From an uncultured Pelagibacteraceae bacterium (lineage in GTDB: Bacteria > Pseudomonadota > Alphaproteobacteria > Pelagibacterales > Pelagibacteraceae), in contig CACPOD010000006.1 in assembly GCA_902635515.1 (NCBI GenBank), forward strand, positions 1 to 64,000: a stretch of DNA of 64,000 bases, given 5' to 3'. Positions 39,804-49,665 of the stretch are shown here, piece by piece. Under the pieces are notes generated by a model. It searched no databases and had not been told where the DNA came from. It saw nothing but the letters and a program-made list of their open reading frames with translations. Each line of letters opens with the position of its first letter. The stretch's first letter is position 1. The position numbers were made by a program, and so were the translations under genes.

Positions 39804-40748
39804 ATGATAAATAAAGATTTAAATGTAGCCGTATTAGGTGCAGGTGCTATGGGATGCCTGTTTGGAGGATTGCTAGCTGAAAAAGGTTTAAATGTAACTT
39901 TAATTGACGTTTGGAAAGAACATGTAGATGCAATTAACAAAGATGGTTTGAAAATGGATGGCCATGGAGGAGATCGTATAATCAAAGTAAAAGCTACTTC
40001 AGATCCATCGTCGTTAGATAAAATGGATGCAGTGATTGTTATGTGTAAAGCAACTGCATTAGAACCAGCATTAAACAGTATTAAAAATATTATTGGTGAA
40101 AAAACAGTCTTCATGTCATTTCAAAATGGAATTGGTCATGAAGCAATTATTCAAAGTATTGTGGGTAATGAAAAAGTAATTGGTGGGACAACTACTCAAG
40201 CTTCAAACATTTTAGGACCAGGTCATATAATGAATCATGGTTCGTTACCATCTTGGATTGGTGAGTACGAGGGAGGAATTACTGATAGAATTAAAGAAAT
40301 AGCAGATACTTTTACAGCACATAATCTTGAAATGATTGCTGCAGAAGATGTAAAGAAAAGAAAATGGATGAAGCTTTTTGCCTTAACAGCAATTGGACCA
40401 TTATCTGCAATTTTTGATCTTCATCATACTGATTTATATATAAATAATAAAGCAAACGAAGTATCTCGAGGATTGGGTAAAGAAATAATTTTAGAAACTA
40501 GGGAAGTTGCACTTGCTGATGGTGTAAATGTGTCCGAAGATGAATGCTTATTTATGTTCAATAAAATTGTAGATTCAATGCAAACTAACAAGTCATCTAT
40601 GGCTTTTGACGTTCAATACAAGAGAAAAACCGAAATAGATTTTATTAGTGGTGCAGTTTCAAAAATAGGTAAAAAACATGGTGTAAAAACACCTTTAAAT
40701 GATCTTATGTATAAAATGATTAAAGTGAAAGAAGGTATGTACAGCTAA
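39804..40748 (+). CDS. ketopantoate reductase (PanE/ApbA) family protein
   Basis: NVAVLGAGAMGCLFGGLLAEKG, QNGIGHEAII, KRKWMKLFALTAIGPLSAIF. Confidence 0.88.
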   Translation: MINKDLNVAVLGAGAMGCLFGGLLAEKGLNVTLIDVWKEHVDAINKDGLKMDGHGGDRIIKVKATSDPSSLDKMDAVIVMCKATALEPALNSIKNIIGEKTVFMSFQNGIGHEAIIQSIVGNEKVIGGTTTQASNILGPGHIMNHGSLPSWIGEYEGGITDRIKEIADTFTAHNLEMIAAEDVKKRKWMKLFALTAIGPLSAIFDLHHTDLYINNKANEVSRGLGKEIILETREVALADGVNVSEDECLFMFNKIVDSMQTNKSSMAFDVQYKRKTEIDFISGAVSKIGKKHGVKTPLNDLMYKMIKVKEGMYS

Positions 40749-41618
40749 ATGCTCAGTACAAATAAATTAAAAAAAATCAAAAGTAACTTTCCTGTTTTAG
40801 TTGGAGACAACGTTGTTTCAAAAAAAAACTGTAATTTATTAATTAAAGAAATAAGCAACTCAAAATCATTTGATGATATGATTATGGGAGGTAGAAGCAG
40901 GATTAATAAAGGTTCAAAAAATTTTAATTTATATATTAAAAATTCAGTTAACTCTGCAAAACTTTTTAAGCTTTTTAATAGTAAGTCTTTTTATAAAAAA
41001 ATTGAAAATCTTTTTACAAAAAATTTTAAGAATGGATCATGGGTAAATTTACATAAACCAAAATCATTTAATCCTAAAAAGTTCACTATAAAAAAAAAAT
41101 TAAATTCTAGTGAATTAAAAAAAATGTTGGGTAACAACTATACAAATCCTAAAGTAAATTTAGATATAGATTTTTCGGTATCAAAGGGAGGGTATAGATT
41201 GAGACCTCATCGGGATGATATAACTAGATTATATAATTTCTTAATTTATTTAACAGACATTCCAAAAAAGAATGGTGGATCTCTCACAATTTATAGAAAA
41301 AAAGCAAAAAAAAATTTAAGAAAAAGCTTTAGAAGATTTCCAAAAATAACCGAACTTGAAATAGTGAAGTCTTTTACGCCAAAAAAAGGAACTGTTGTTT
41401 TTTTTCAGTCTACTCCAAATTCCTATCATGGCGTGAAGCGGTTTATAGAAAGAAATTGTCCAAAACGTTTTTTCATTTATGGAAGTTATGCCTTAAATAA
41501 ACCGGTTATATGGAATTACAAAGGGATTTCATATTATCCGCACATAATTAGCACCAAAAAAAGAATGTTAACCTCTTTTCATGATGCGAACTATTTAACC
41601 ACATCACCAAAACATTGA
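40749..41618 (+). CDS. 2-oxoglutarate/Fe(II)-dependent oxygenase-like protein
   Basis: YRLRPHRDDITRLYNFLIYLTD (HxD) and NSYHGVKRF (distal His) pattern. Confidence 0.7.
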   Translation: MLSTNKLKKIKSNFPVLVGDNVVSKKNCNLLIKEISNSKSFDDMIMGGRSRINKGSKNFNLYIKNSVNSAKLFKLFNSKSFYKKIENLFTKNFKNGSWVNLHKPKSFNPKKFTIKKKLNSSELKKMLGNNYTNPKVNLDIDFSVSKGGYRLRPHRDDITRLYNFLIYLTDIPKKNGGSLTIYRKKAKKNLRKSFRRFPKITELEIVKSFTPKKGTVVFFQSTPNSYHGVKRFIERNCPKRFFIYGSYALNKPVIWNYKGISYYPHIISTKKRMLTSFHDANYLTTSPKH

Positions 41619-41646
41619 AATATTGTTAATGATAAAATAAATTTTA

Positions 41647-42633
41647 ATGATGACAAATAGTCTTCAAAAAAAATTATATGAGAATGGGTACTTGATTGTT
41701 AAAAATGTACTTAACTTTAGAAGAGACTTAAAACCAATTCTAAATGATATGGAATTTGTTATGGATTGTCTCATCCAAAAATATGCAAAAAAAAGAGATG
41801 TAAAAAAAGTTCTTAATTTCGATTTTAAAAAAAAATATTCTTATATATCAAAGCTTAATATTTATGATTTGGATCAGTATTTTAATACCCGATTGCCAAG
41901 AGACCACGTAAAAAAAGATAGTGATTATTTTGCTACTCAATCATTATGGAATTTAATTACTAATAAAAAAATTTTGGATGTTGTAGAAAAAATTTTAGGT
42001 AAAGAAATAATGTCTAACCCTGTTCAAAATACTAGAATTAAACAACCTGAAAAAAAATTACCTGAGGGATCAATTCATGATGGTTTAAGCGGCAGAACAC
42101 CATGGCATCAAGATGCTGCTGTTTTAAATTCAAGAGGACAAAAATTAACTGACATGGTTACTGTATGGATCCCTTTTACTAAAACAACTAAGAAAAATGG
42201 ATGCATGATTACAGTAAAAAAGATAAATAAAATGGGATTATTAAATCATGTATCAGGATACAGAGGGCAAGTAGAGTTAAAAAATAGTAAATTACTTGAT
42301 GACATGGAGCATATTTATTTAGAAGCAAATGTTGGAGATGTAATATTATTGCATAAACATTCTATACATTGCTCTTTACCAAACAGATCAAATGATTTTA
42401 GGATAAGTGCTGATCTTAGATATAATGTTGCTGGACAACCATCAGGTAGAGAACCACTTCCAAATTTTTATGTAAGAAGTAAAAATAAAAAAAATCTCAA
42501 AGTTCAAAACTTTAAACAATGGTTATCTCTATGGGAAAAGGCAAAAGAAAAATGTATACCAAGAAAATATGCCTTTAAATATCCACTTCCAACGTATAAA
42601 AATAATAAAAGAGACTTATCTAATTTAGTTTAA
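41647..42633 (+). CDS. phytanoyl-CoA dioxygenase (PhyH) family protein
   Basis: TPWHQDAAVL (HxD), HKHSIHCSLPNRSNDFRIS. Confidence 0.88.
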   Translation: MMTNSLQKKLYENGYLIVKNVLNFRRDLKPILNDMEFVMDCLIQKYAKKRDVKKVLNFDFKKKYSYISKLNIYDLDQYFNTRLPRDHVKKDSDYFATQSLWNLITNKKILDVVEKILGKEIMSNPVQNTRIKQPEKKLPEGSIHDGLSGRTPWHQDAAVLNSRGQKLTDMVTVWIPFTKTTKKNGCMITVKKINKMGLLNHVSGYRGQVELKNSKLLDDMEHIYLEANVGDVILLHKHSIHCSLPNRSNDFRISADLRYNVAGQPSGREPLPNFYVRSKNKKNLKVQNFKQWLSLWEKAKEKCIPRKYAFKYPLPTYKNNKRDLSNLV

Positions 42634-42649
42634 TATTTATAAATAATTA

Positions 42650-43573
42650 ATGACTAAAATTTTAATTACTGAATTCATCAACCAAAATAGTTTAGAAAAT
42701 TTAAATAAAAAATTTGATGTTAACTACGATGAAAAATTATGTGAAAATGGAAAAGAAATAATAAAAATAATTAGAGACTATGATGGTCTAATTGTAAGAA
42801 ATAAAACTCAAGTAAATTCAGATATTTTAAAAAATGCATTTAAATTAAAATTTATTGGAAGGTTGGGTGTTGGTTTGGACAATATTGATACAGAATATTG
42901 CAAAAATAAAAATATTCATGTTCAGCCAGCTACAGGAATGAATGCAGACTCTGTTGCAGAATATGTTGTTTCTTCATCAATGTCTCTTATAAAAAAAATC
43001 CCAATGTTTCATAATGGAACTATCAAGGGTGAATGGCCAAGAACAACAATTAAGTCAACAGAAATAAAACAAAAGAATTTAGGAATAATTGGATTTGGCA
43101 CAATTGGAAAAAAAGTTGCTGAATATTCCTCAAAAAATGGTTTAAAGATTTTAGCCTACGATCCTTATATTAAGGAATTAAATGATAAAGAAATTGATGC
43201 TAAATTATCAAGTTTAAATGAGATATATGAAAAATCAGATATCATTTCAATACACCTACCTTTAACAGATGAAACCAAAAATATGATAAATAAATCGTCA
43301 TTTTCTCAAATGAAAAATAAACCGATTATAATAAATACTTCTAGAGGAAGCGTCATAAATGAAAGTGATTTAATTGAAGCTTACAATAAAAATAATATTT
43401 CTGGCTTTGCTCTAGACGTGTTTGAAAAAGAACCAATAAAGAGTGAATTTTATAACAAAATAAAACCAGGTATGAATTGTATATTAACACCTCATATTTC
43501 TGGTGTAACAACTGAGTCAAACATTAGAGTAAGTGACTTTATAGTTAAAAAAATTACTGATTTTTTTAATTAA
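42650..43573 (+). CDS. D-3-phosphoglycerate dehydrogenase-like 2-hydroxyacid dehydrogenase
   Basis: FIGRLGVGLDNIDTEYC, LGIIGFGTIGKKVAEY, NTSRGSVINESDLI, TPHISGVT. Confidence 0.9.
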   Translation: MTKILITEFINQNSLENLNKKFDVNYDEKLCENGKEIIKIIRDYDGLIVRNKTQVNSDILKNAFKLKFIGRLGVGLDNIDTEYCKNKNIHVQPATGMNADSVAEYVVSSSMSLIKKIPMFHNGTIKGEWPRTTIKSTEIKQKNLGIIGFGTIGKKVAEYSSKNGLKILAYDPYIKELNDKEIDAKLSSLNEIYEKSDIISIHLPLTDETKNMINKSSFSQMKNKPIIINTSRGSVINESDLIEAYNKNNISGFALDVFEKEPIKSEFYNKIKPGMNCILTPHISGVTTESNIRVSDFIVKKITDFFN

Positions 43574-44648
43574 TTATTTCTTCTAGATTTATTAATCGAC
43601 CTTGTTTTATTGACTGCTCTGCAGCCTCTCCCACAGCAACAGCAATTAAACCATCTTCTAATGAAACCTCTGGATCTGAATTATTTTCAATAGCTTTCAA
43701 AAAAGCTAAGTGTTCGTAGTAAGTAGATCCATGATGGTGGCCGGCCTCAAGAATTTTTTTATCTACTTCAATATTTTCAACATGTGTTTTGCCATCTCTC
43801 ATCCCAATTCTTATATTTGATGAGGTTTTACCTGAGCCATCGGAGGGCACTGAAGTTTCAATTTTTCCTTTATTTCCAGTGGCTACAAGCTCTTCTTGCA
43901 TGTCAGAATTTTCTGCAAACATACAAAGCTCAAGCAAACTTCTTGCTCCATTTTCAAAATTTACAATCACATAGGCATTATCAATGATGTCTGGCTTTTT
44001 TCCATTATACACTTCATCTAAATGGTTAACGTCTTGACCACCACTTGCGTAAACACTAAGTGGCTTACTTTGGATGATCAATCTCATTAAATCAAAGAAA
44101 TGGCAGCATTTTTCAACAAGTGTACCACCAGTATTTTCTTCAAAACGATTCCAATCATTTACTTTTTTTAAAAAAGGAAATCTATGTTCCCTTATAGTTA
44201 AAGTCTTTAAATCACCAATTTTGTTATTATGAATTTCATTAATAAACTTTGAAACTGGCGGCATATATCTATACTCCATCGCAGTCCAAAATACTGAAGG
44301 ATAATCTTTTGTAAGTTTTTTTATTTCTAAACAATCTTTTGTATTAGTGCATAATGGTTTTTCTACTAATATGTGTTTTTTAGTTTTGATTACATCTTTC
44401 AAGATTTCTAAATGAGTAAAGTTGGGGGATGAAATTAAGTATACATCAACAATATTTTTTTCAATCATTTCTAAATGATTTTTAAAACAAAAAATTTTTG
44501 TTTTTAGAATTTCTTTACACTGATTTAATGAATCTTCATGAGGATCAGCAAGTGCAACTACTTCAGCATTATCAATTAATGATATATTTAAAATATGTTC
44601 TCGAGCCATTGTCCCTGCTCCAATAATTCCATATTTTATTTTTTTCAT
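43566..44648 (-). CDS. Gfo/Idh/MocA family oxidoreductase
   Basis: YGIIGAGTMAREHI, VEKPLCTN, EKCCHFFDLMRL. Confidence 0.9.
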   Translation of the reverse strand: MKKIKYGIIGAGTMAREHILNISLIDNAEVVALADPHEDSLNQCKEILKTKIFCFKNHLEMIEKNIVDVYLISSPNFTHLEILKDVIKTKKHILVEKPLCTNTKDCLEIKKLTKDYPSVFWTAMEYRYMPPVSKFINEIHNNKIGDLKTLTIREHRFPFLKKVNDWNRFEENTGGTLVEKCCHFFDLMRLIIQSKPLSVYASGGQDVNHLDEVYNGKKPDIIDNAYVIVNFENGARSLLELCMFAENSDMQEELVATGNKGKIETSVPSDGSGKTSSNIRIGMRDGKTHVENIEVDKKILEAGHHHGSTYYEHLAFLKAIENNSDPEVSLEDGLIAVAVGEAAEQSIKQGRLINLEEIIN

Positions 44649-44678
44649 ATTCTGTTTGTATCAGTTTAATTTAAAAAC

Positions 44679-46028
44679 TTAATCAATACTTAGCCCGCTT
44701 GGCACTTTATCTGGTTTACCTAGCGGTCTCTGATTTCCACTTCTGCCAGTTAAAGATTTGAGAAAAGAAACAAGTTCATCAATTTCTTTATCATTCAATT
44801 CTATAGGCTGTATGTCAATGCTTGATAGAATTCTGTCTTGTTCTCTTTTGTCTGAAAAAGTTACAAAATCAATTTCTTCTAACCAAGGTGCTTTAGGTAA
44901 ATTTGCATATTCGGGTTTCCAATTTTTATTCATTTTTATTGGATTTAAATGATGTTTAATTATTGATTTTAAAGTTGGATAAGCACCATTATGACCGTAG
45001 GGAGCTGTTAAAGAAACGTTTCTTAATGCTGGGGTTTTGAATTTATACATATCGTTTATATTGTCTGTTTCAACCATTCTTCCAACATCACGTGCATAAG
45101 GGTCAAAAGGTCTTGTCCTTCCAGGCCCAAATTGCGGAATTCCTATTGAATGAAATTTTTGATCTGACAACAAAGATCCTGAATGACAAGAACTACAGTT
45201 TGCTTTTCCATAAAATAAGTTCATACCATTTATTTGCTTTAAAGTTAAAGCTTGTTTATCTCCATTTAAATATTCATCAAAGGGAGAGTCAAAAGATGTC
45301 CATTCATGAATTTCAAATGCAGCAATTGAATTAACAATATGTGTAATGTTGATATCTAAAGAACTGTTAACATCATCAAAAGCATTTTTAAATAACTCAA
45401 CATACTCCGGAATTCCTCTAATCCTGTGAGTAATTACAGGCCATACTCTATCAATTCTCATACTATCTTTTCCAACTTTTGAGACTAAGCCTATAATTTC
45501 ATTTTCACCTGGATTTCCTGCCATCTCAAACTGTCTAGTCATCGGAAACAAAGCTTGAACTGCAACTATATTATCAAGTCCTTTAGGAAGAGCTTCTTGA
45601 GCAGGCGTATTAAAACCGTTACCAAATATATTTGATTTGGTTACTCTTCCGTCATGCAACAAGGTAGTTATGTCTTTAAATCCTAAATTCCATAAAGCTA
45701 AAGCATTTCTTGGAATTCGTTTTTTTATTTTATCATCGCCTTCACCTGCGGTTCTATCTAATCCTATACCTTGACCTCCTTCACCAATGCCTAAAGAAAG
45801 TCCATCTGAACCTCCTAGATCATGACTATGGCAGGTTGCGCAAGCAATGTTTCGATTTGCAGATAAAATTTTATCATGAAATAAAAGTCTTCCAATTTTA
45901 ACTTTTTCTATATCAACTTGATGGAAATCTTCGCTCTTTAATGGTTTTGGTAAATCAGTTGCGTAAGTTTTATTTACTGAAATTAAAAATGGAATTATAA
46001 ATATTATTATTTTTAAATGATTAAATAT
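44679..46028 (-). CDS. di-heme cytochrome c peroxidase/MauG-like protein (start codon uncertain)
   Basis: Two heme motifs CATCHSHDLGG and CSSCHSGSLL, signal peptide LKIIIFIIPFLISVNKTYA; supplied start at 46442 would be antisense to the Sel1 gene; 46028 is a tentative ATA start. Confidence 0.75.
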   Translation of the reverse strand: MFNHLKIIIFIIPFLISVNKTYATDLPKPLKSEDFHQVDIEKVKIGRLLFHDKILSANRNIACATCHSHDLGGSDGLSLGIGEGGQGIGLDRTAGEGDDKIKKRIPRNALALWNLGFKDITTLLHDGRVTKSNIFGNGFNTPAQEALPKGLDNIVAVQALFPMTRQFEMAGNPGENEIIGLVSKVGKDSMRIDRVWPVITHRIRGIPEYVELFKNAFDDVNSSLDINITHIVNSIAAFEIHEWTSFDSPFDEYLNGDKQALTLKQINGMNLFYGKANCSSCHSGSLLSDQKFHSIGIPQFGPGRTRPFDPYARDVGRMVETDNINDMYKFKTPALRNVSLTAPYGHNGAYPTLKSIIKHHLNPIKMNKNWKPEYANLPKAPWLEEIDFVTFSDKREQDRILSSIDIQPIELNDKEIDELVSFLKSLTGRSGNQRPLGKPDKVPSGLSID

Positions 46029-46487
46029 CTTTTTATACTTTTGTTTCTTCCATCCATAGTTTTTGCAGAAATAGAAAATGCTCGAGATTTGATGGAACAA
46101 GGAAAATTTAAAGAAGCTATGGAAGAACTTATGCCAGCAGCTAGATCTGGTAATGCTGATGCTGAAGAGCTTATTGGAATTATGTACGCTATGGGTCTTG
46201 GTGTTGAAAGAGATGATGTTAGAGCTTTTGAATGGTATCTCAGATCTTCTATGAAAGGTCATCCTGGTGCCCAATCTGGTGTTGGGTGGTATTACGAAAT
46301 TGGTAGAGGACTTCCTGCTCCCGATCTTGTTAGAGCTTATATGTGGTACGGTTTGTCTGCTATTGGTGGAGATCCTGATGCTGCAATTTCTCAGGAAGAA
46401 GTTATTAAAAAAATGACTCCTGAACAAATTGAAAAAGCTCATATTCTCATAAAAGATTATAAATCTTGGATATATCCTTTTAGATAA
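46017..46487 (+). CDS. Sel1-repeat/TPR-like secreted protein
   Basis: Signal peptide and Sel1 repeats (GNADAEELIGIMYAMGLGVERDDVRAFEWYLRSSMKGHPGAQSGVGWYYEIGRG). Confidence 0.85.
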   Translation: MIKYLFILLFLPSIVFAEIENARDLMEQGKFKEAMEELMPAARSGNADAEELIGIMYAMGLGVERDDVRAFEWYLRSSMKGHPGAQSGVGWYYEIGRGLPAPDLVRAYMWYGLSAIGGDPDAAISQEEVIKKMTPEQIEKAHILIKDYKSWIYPFR

Positions 46488-46513
46488 TGAGGCGAACTAA
46501 AATCCGCCCCATT
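46486..46513 (-). terminator. hairpin between convergent Sel1 and dctP genes
   Basis: Minus strand AATGGGGCGGA-TTTTAG-TTCGCCTCATT, 11 bp including two G.U pairs; no strong T-tract. Confidence 0.4.
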
Positions 46514-46527
46514 ATATTAATTTGAAA

Positions 46528-47580
46528 TTACAAATCTTTTTTGTATGCGCTCGATGCCTTTTTCTCTGCTTTAGCTACTGCTTTAGTTAAAGCGTTGAAA
46601 ATTTCTTTTCCACCTTTAACATTAGCTTTAAACCAATCATACACTGGGCTAGCTTCTTTTTTAAAACTAGCTTTTTGATCAGGAGTAGGAACATATAAAT
46701 CTCCACCACCTGCTACAAAGTCCTCGTAAGCTTTGATTGATTTTCTCTTAGGAGAAGCAAAAGTTGCTTGTTGCAAAGCATAGAAACCATCAGTCACAAC
46801 TTTTTTAAGATCTGTTGACATTGATTGATATTTTGCATTATTCATCCACCATAATGCACCCATGTATGCATGACCGTCTAAAGTAACGTATTTTAGACCT
46901 GCATCAGGAAACTTCATGTTCATAATGTCAGTTATTCCATTTTTAGATCCTTCAACTACACCAGTTTGAAATGATGTAAACAATTCCGGCCATGGAATAG
47001 GAGTTGGAGATGCACCTAATGCTCTTACAAGCTCCTGAGGTAAATCAGCTACAACTGTTCTGATTTTTAAACCTTTCATGTCAGATGGATTTGCAACTCT
47101 TCTTTTTGTATTAGCAAAATTTCTCCATCCTCCAGTATTTCCAATTGTCATCAATCTAATTGAGTCATTAGAATCTTTTAGAGCCATTTTTCTCATTGTT
47201 CTTACAAAATCACCTTGCATTACATCTTCAGCAATTCTGTCATCAGCCATTAGATAAGGTAAATCTAAAACTTGAACATATGGGAATACGCCTGCAGCAC
47301 CTCCAGAAGTAGAAATGTAAATATCTATACTTCCATCAGATACACCTTGTAAACACTCAGCACCTTTTGAACAAAGCTGCGTACCTACAAATAGTTCTAC
47401 AGCTATTTTTCCATTTGAAGCTGCTTCTACGTAGTTTTTAAATACAACAGCACCATCATAATCTTCATCTTGATCATTAGAGTTCATTGTCATTCTCAAG
47501 TTATAATCTGCAGCTGAAACAGATGCAGTAAAACTAATTAAGAATAATAATGAAAAAAATGATTTTATTATTTTACTCAT
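46528..47580 (-). CDS. dctP: TRAP transporter substrate-binding protein
   Basis: Signal peptide, GTQLCSKGAECLQGVSDGSIDIYIST, LKIRTVVADLPQELVRALGASPTPIPWPELFTSFQTGVVEGSKNGITDI. Confidence 0.93.
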   Translation of the reverse strand: MSKIIKSFFSLLFLISFTASVSAADYNLRMTMNSNDQDEDYDGAVVFKNYVEAASNGKIAVELFVGTQLCSKGAECLQGVSDGSIDIYISTSGGAAGVFPYVQVLDLPYLMADDRIAEDVMQGDFVRTMRKMALKDSNDSIRLMTIGNTGGWRNFANTKRRVANPSDMKGLKIRTVVADLPQELVRALGASPTPIPWPELFTSFQTGVVEGSKNGITDIMNMKFPDAGLKYVTLDGHAYMGALWWMNNAKYQSMSTDLKKVVTDGFYALQQATFASPKRKSIKAYEDFVAGGGDLYVPTPDQKASFKKEASPVYDWFKANVKGGKEIFNALTKAVAKAEKKASSAYKKDL

Positions 47581-47604
47581 AATTATTTCCCTCTCTTTAA
47601 ATAT

Positions 47605-47627
47605 TTATGTATATAAACTATACTTAA
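47605..47627. promoter_or_regulatory. candidate operator site 3 (9-5-9 inverted repeat)
   Basis: TTATGTATA-TAAAC-TATACTTAA upstream of dctP. Confidence 0.45.
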
Positions 47628-47668
47628 ATTGATTTAGAGAGTCTATCGAGTAGTAAAAAAAATTATAT

Positions 47669-48958
47669 TTATTTTGCGAAACCAGTAAGCAAAGGAATAG
47701 TCATCGATATTGACGGAAAATAGGTTATTAAAAAAATAACTATAGCTTCTACTGCTAAGAATGGCAATATAGCTTTTGCTATTGTTTCAACTCTTTCCCC
47801 AGATACAGAGGATGCAACAAATAATACAAGTCCCATTGGCGGAGTTGCTAAACCAACTGTTAAATTAACGGACATAATAATTGCAAAATGCACAGGATGA
47901 ACTCCCAACTCAACAAACACTGGTCCAAGAATTGGTCCTAAGATTATTATCGCTGGACCTGCATCTAAAAACATTCCAACAACAAATAATAAAATATTTA
48001 TAAGAAATAACAAAACATAAGGATTGTCAGTTAATCCCAAGACGAATGCAGCAAGATGCTCAGGTGCATGTGATAAACTTACAACTGTTTTAAAAGCCAT
48101 TGCAGCACCAACTAAAAGAAGAACCACTGAAGATACCATCGCTGCTTTTGTCATCACTTTAGGAACATCTTTCCATTTTAATGATTTCAAAACAAATAGA
48201 CCAATAAACATTGCATAAGCAGCTGCTACAGCTGATGCTTCTGTTGGTGTAAAAATTCCTCCAAGGATACCTCCTAAAATTATTACAGGTGTCATCAAAG
48301 GGAAAAAAGCTTTAAGAGATGCTTTGCCTCTTTGGCTCCAAGTTGTTTTTTCGGTTACTGCTGGAAAATTATATCTCTTAGCCATAAATTTTATTGTAAT
48401 CATCAAGCTGACCCCAACTAAAATACCAGGTACAATTCCTGCTAAAAATAATGCAGCAACACTTTCACCCATTACATATGCATAAATAATCATTATCCCT
48501 GAAGGTGGAATTATAGGTCCAATTACAGAACTCGCTGCTGTAATTGCAGCAGCAAATTTTTTTGTATAGCCTTGCTTTTCCATTGCAGGAATAAGCATTG
48601 ATCCAATTGCTGATGTATCAGCTACAGCTGAACCAGATAAGCCTGCAAACAACATTGAAGTCAGTACATTGACATGAGCCAATCCGCCCTTTAAGTGACC
48701 CATCATCGCCTGACTAAATTCAACTAATCGATGAGTTATTCCTCCTCTGTTCATTAACTCTCCTGCTAACATAAAAAATGGTATTGCCATCAAAGGGAAG
48801 CTATCTATTCCATTATAAATATTTCTATAAAGCATAGCTCCATCTCTAGCTTGATCATTTAGCCAAAGCAAAATTCCTGGTGCTGCTAACAATCCAAAAA
48901 ATACAGGTAAACCAATTAACAAAAATAATAAAAATAAAGGAAGAAACCAAACTAACAT
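47669..48958 (-). CDS. dctM: TRAP transporter large permease
   Basis: PFFMLAGELMNRGGITHRLVEF, GLSGSAVADTSAIGSMLIPAM, MFLDAGPAIIILGPIL. Confidence 0.94.
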   Translation of the reverse strand: MLVWFLPLFLLFLLIGLPVFFGLLAAPGILLWLNDQARDGAMLYRNIYNGIDSFPLMAIPFFMLAGELMNRGGITHRLVEFSQAMMGHLKGGLAHVNVLTSMLFAGLSGSAVADTSAIGSMLIPAMEKQGYTKKFAAAITAASSVIGPIIPPSGIMIIYAYVMGESVAALFLAGIVPGILVGVSLMITIKFMAKRYNFPAVTEKTTWSQRGKASLKAFFPLMTPVIILGGILGGIFTPTEASAVAAAYAMFIGLFVLKSLKWKDVPKVMTKAAMVSSVVLLLVGAAMAFKTVVSLSHAPEHLAAFVLGLTDNPYVLLFLINILLFVVGMFLDAGPAIIILGPILGPVFVELGVHPVHFAIIMSVNLTVGLATPPMGLVLFVASSVSGERVETIAKAILPFLAVEAIVIFLITYFPSISMTIPLLTGFAK

Positions 48959-49554
48959 TATTGCGTCTCCAACTTTTGTTTATCGTAATCTTCAGGCAAG
49001 TCTAACTTTGTAAAATTAGTAAGAATATTTCTTAAAATTAACTCTATATTCACAGAAATTAAAAAAATAATTCCCACAGGTAATGACATATACATCCAAG
49101 CTAATTTTATTGGTTCTGCTTTCCCACCAATTAAATGAAAAGGAATCTTTATCGATGAAGAATTAAATATCCATCCAGCATTAATATGTTTAAATCCTAA
49201 TTCCAAACCTATTACTAATACAAAAAGAGAAACGATTAATAAAAATAAAGTTAATAATGTGGAGATAAGTTTTGGTAAAAATCTCTCTAATAAATCAATA
49301 GAAACAAATCCACCCCATCTATACGCAGATGGTGCAATCAATCCTGTCATCCATAACATCAAAAATCTAGCAACCTCATCGGGCCATGGCAGTGCATTAT
49401 TTAATACATATCTAAAAAATACTTGCACCAAGATGACAATCACCATCAAAAGTATTGCTATCCATGCAAACTGTCTTCCAATTCTTAAAAAAAAAGTATT
49501 TATTTTCTCAAGGGTCTTAAAAAAAGATAGGAGAATGTTAATTGTCAAATTCAC
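48958..49554 (-). CDS. dctQ: TRAP transporter small permease
   Basis: VFFRYVLNNALPWPDEVARFLMLWM typical DctQ motif. Confidence 0.9.
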   Translation of the reverse strand: MNLTINILLSFFKTLEKINTFFLRIGRQFAWIAILLMVIVILVQVFFRYVLNNALPWPDEVARFLMLWMTGLIAPSAYRWGGFVSIDLLERFLPKLISTLLTLFLLIVSLFVLVIGLELGFKHINAGWIFNSSSIKIPFHLIGGKAEPIKLAWMYMSLPVGIIFLISVNIELILRNILTNFTKLDLPEDYDKQKLETQ

Positions 49555-49665
49555 AGCTAAATTTATTTTAAATATTTAATAAATACAACTTTAATCAAAA
49601 AACTAATTTACTTTATAGAATAATTCTCGTATTAAAAATGCTCTCTAAAAAATTGATATATAATT

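Noticed and set aside
46029-46442. 138-codon N-terminal extension of the MauG-like ORF
   Set aside because: It is the antisense translation of the well-supported Sel1-repeat gene and precedes the signal peptide.
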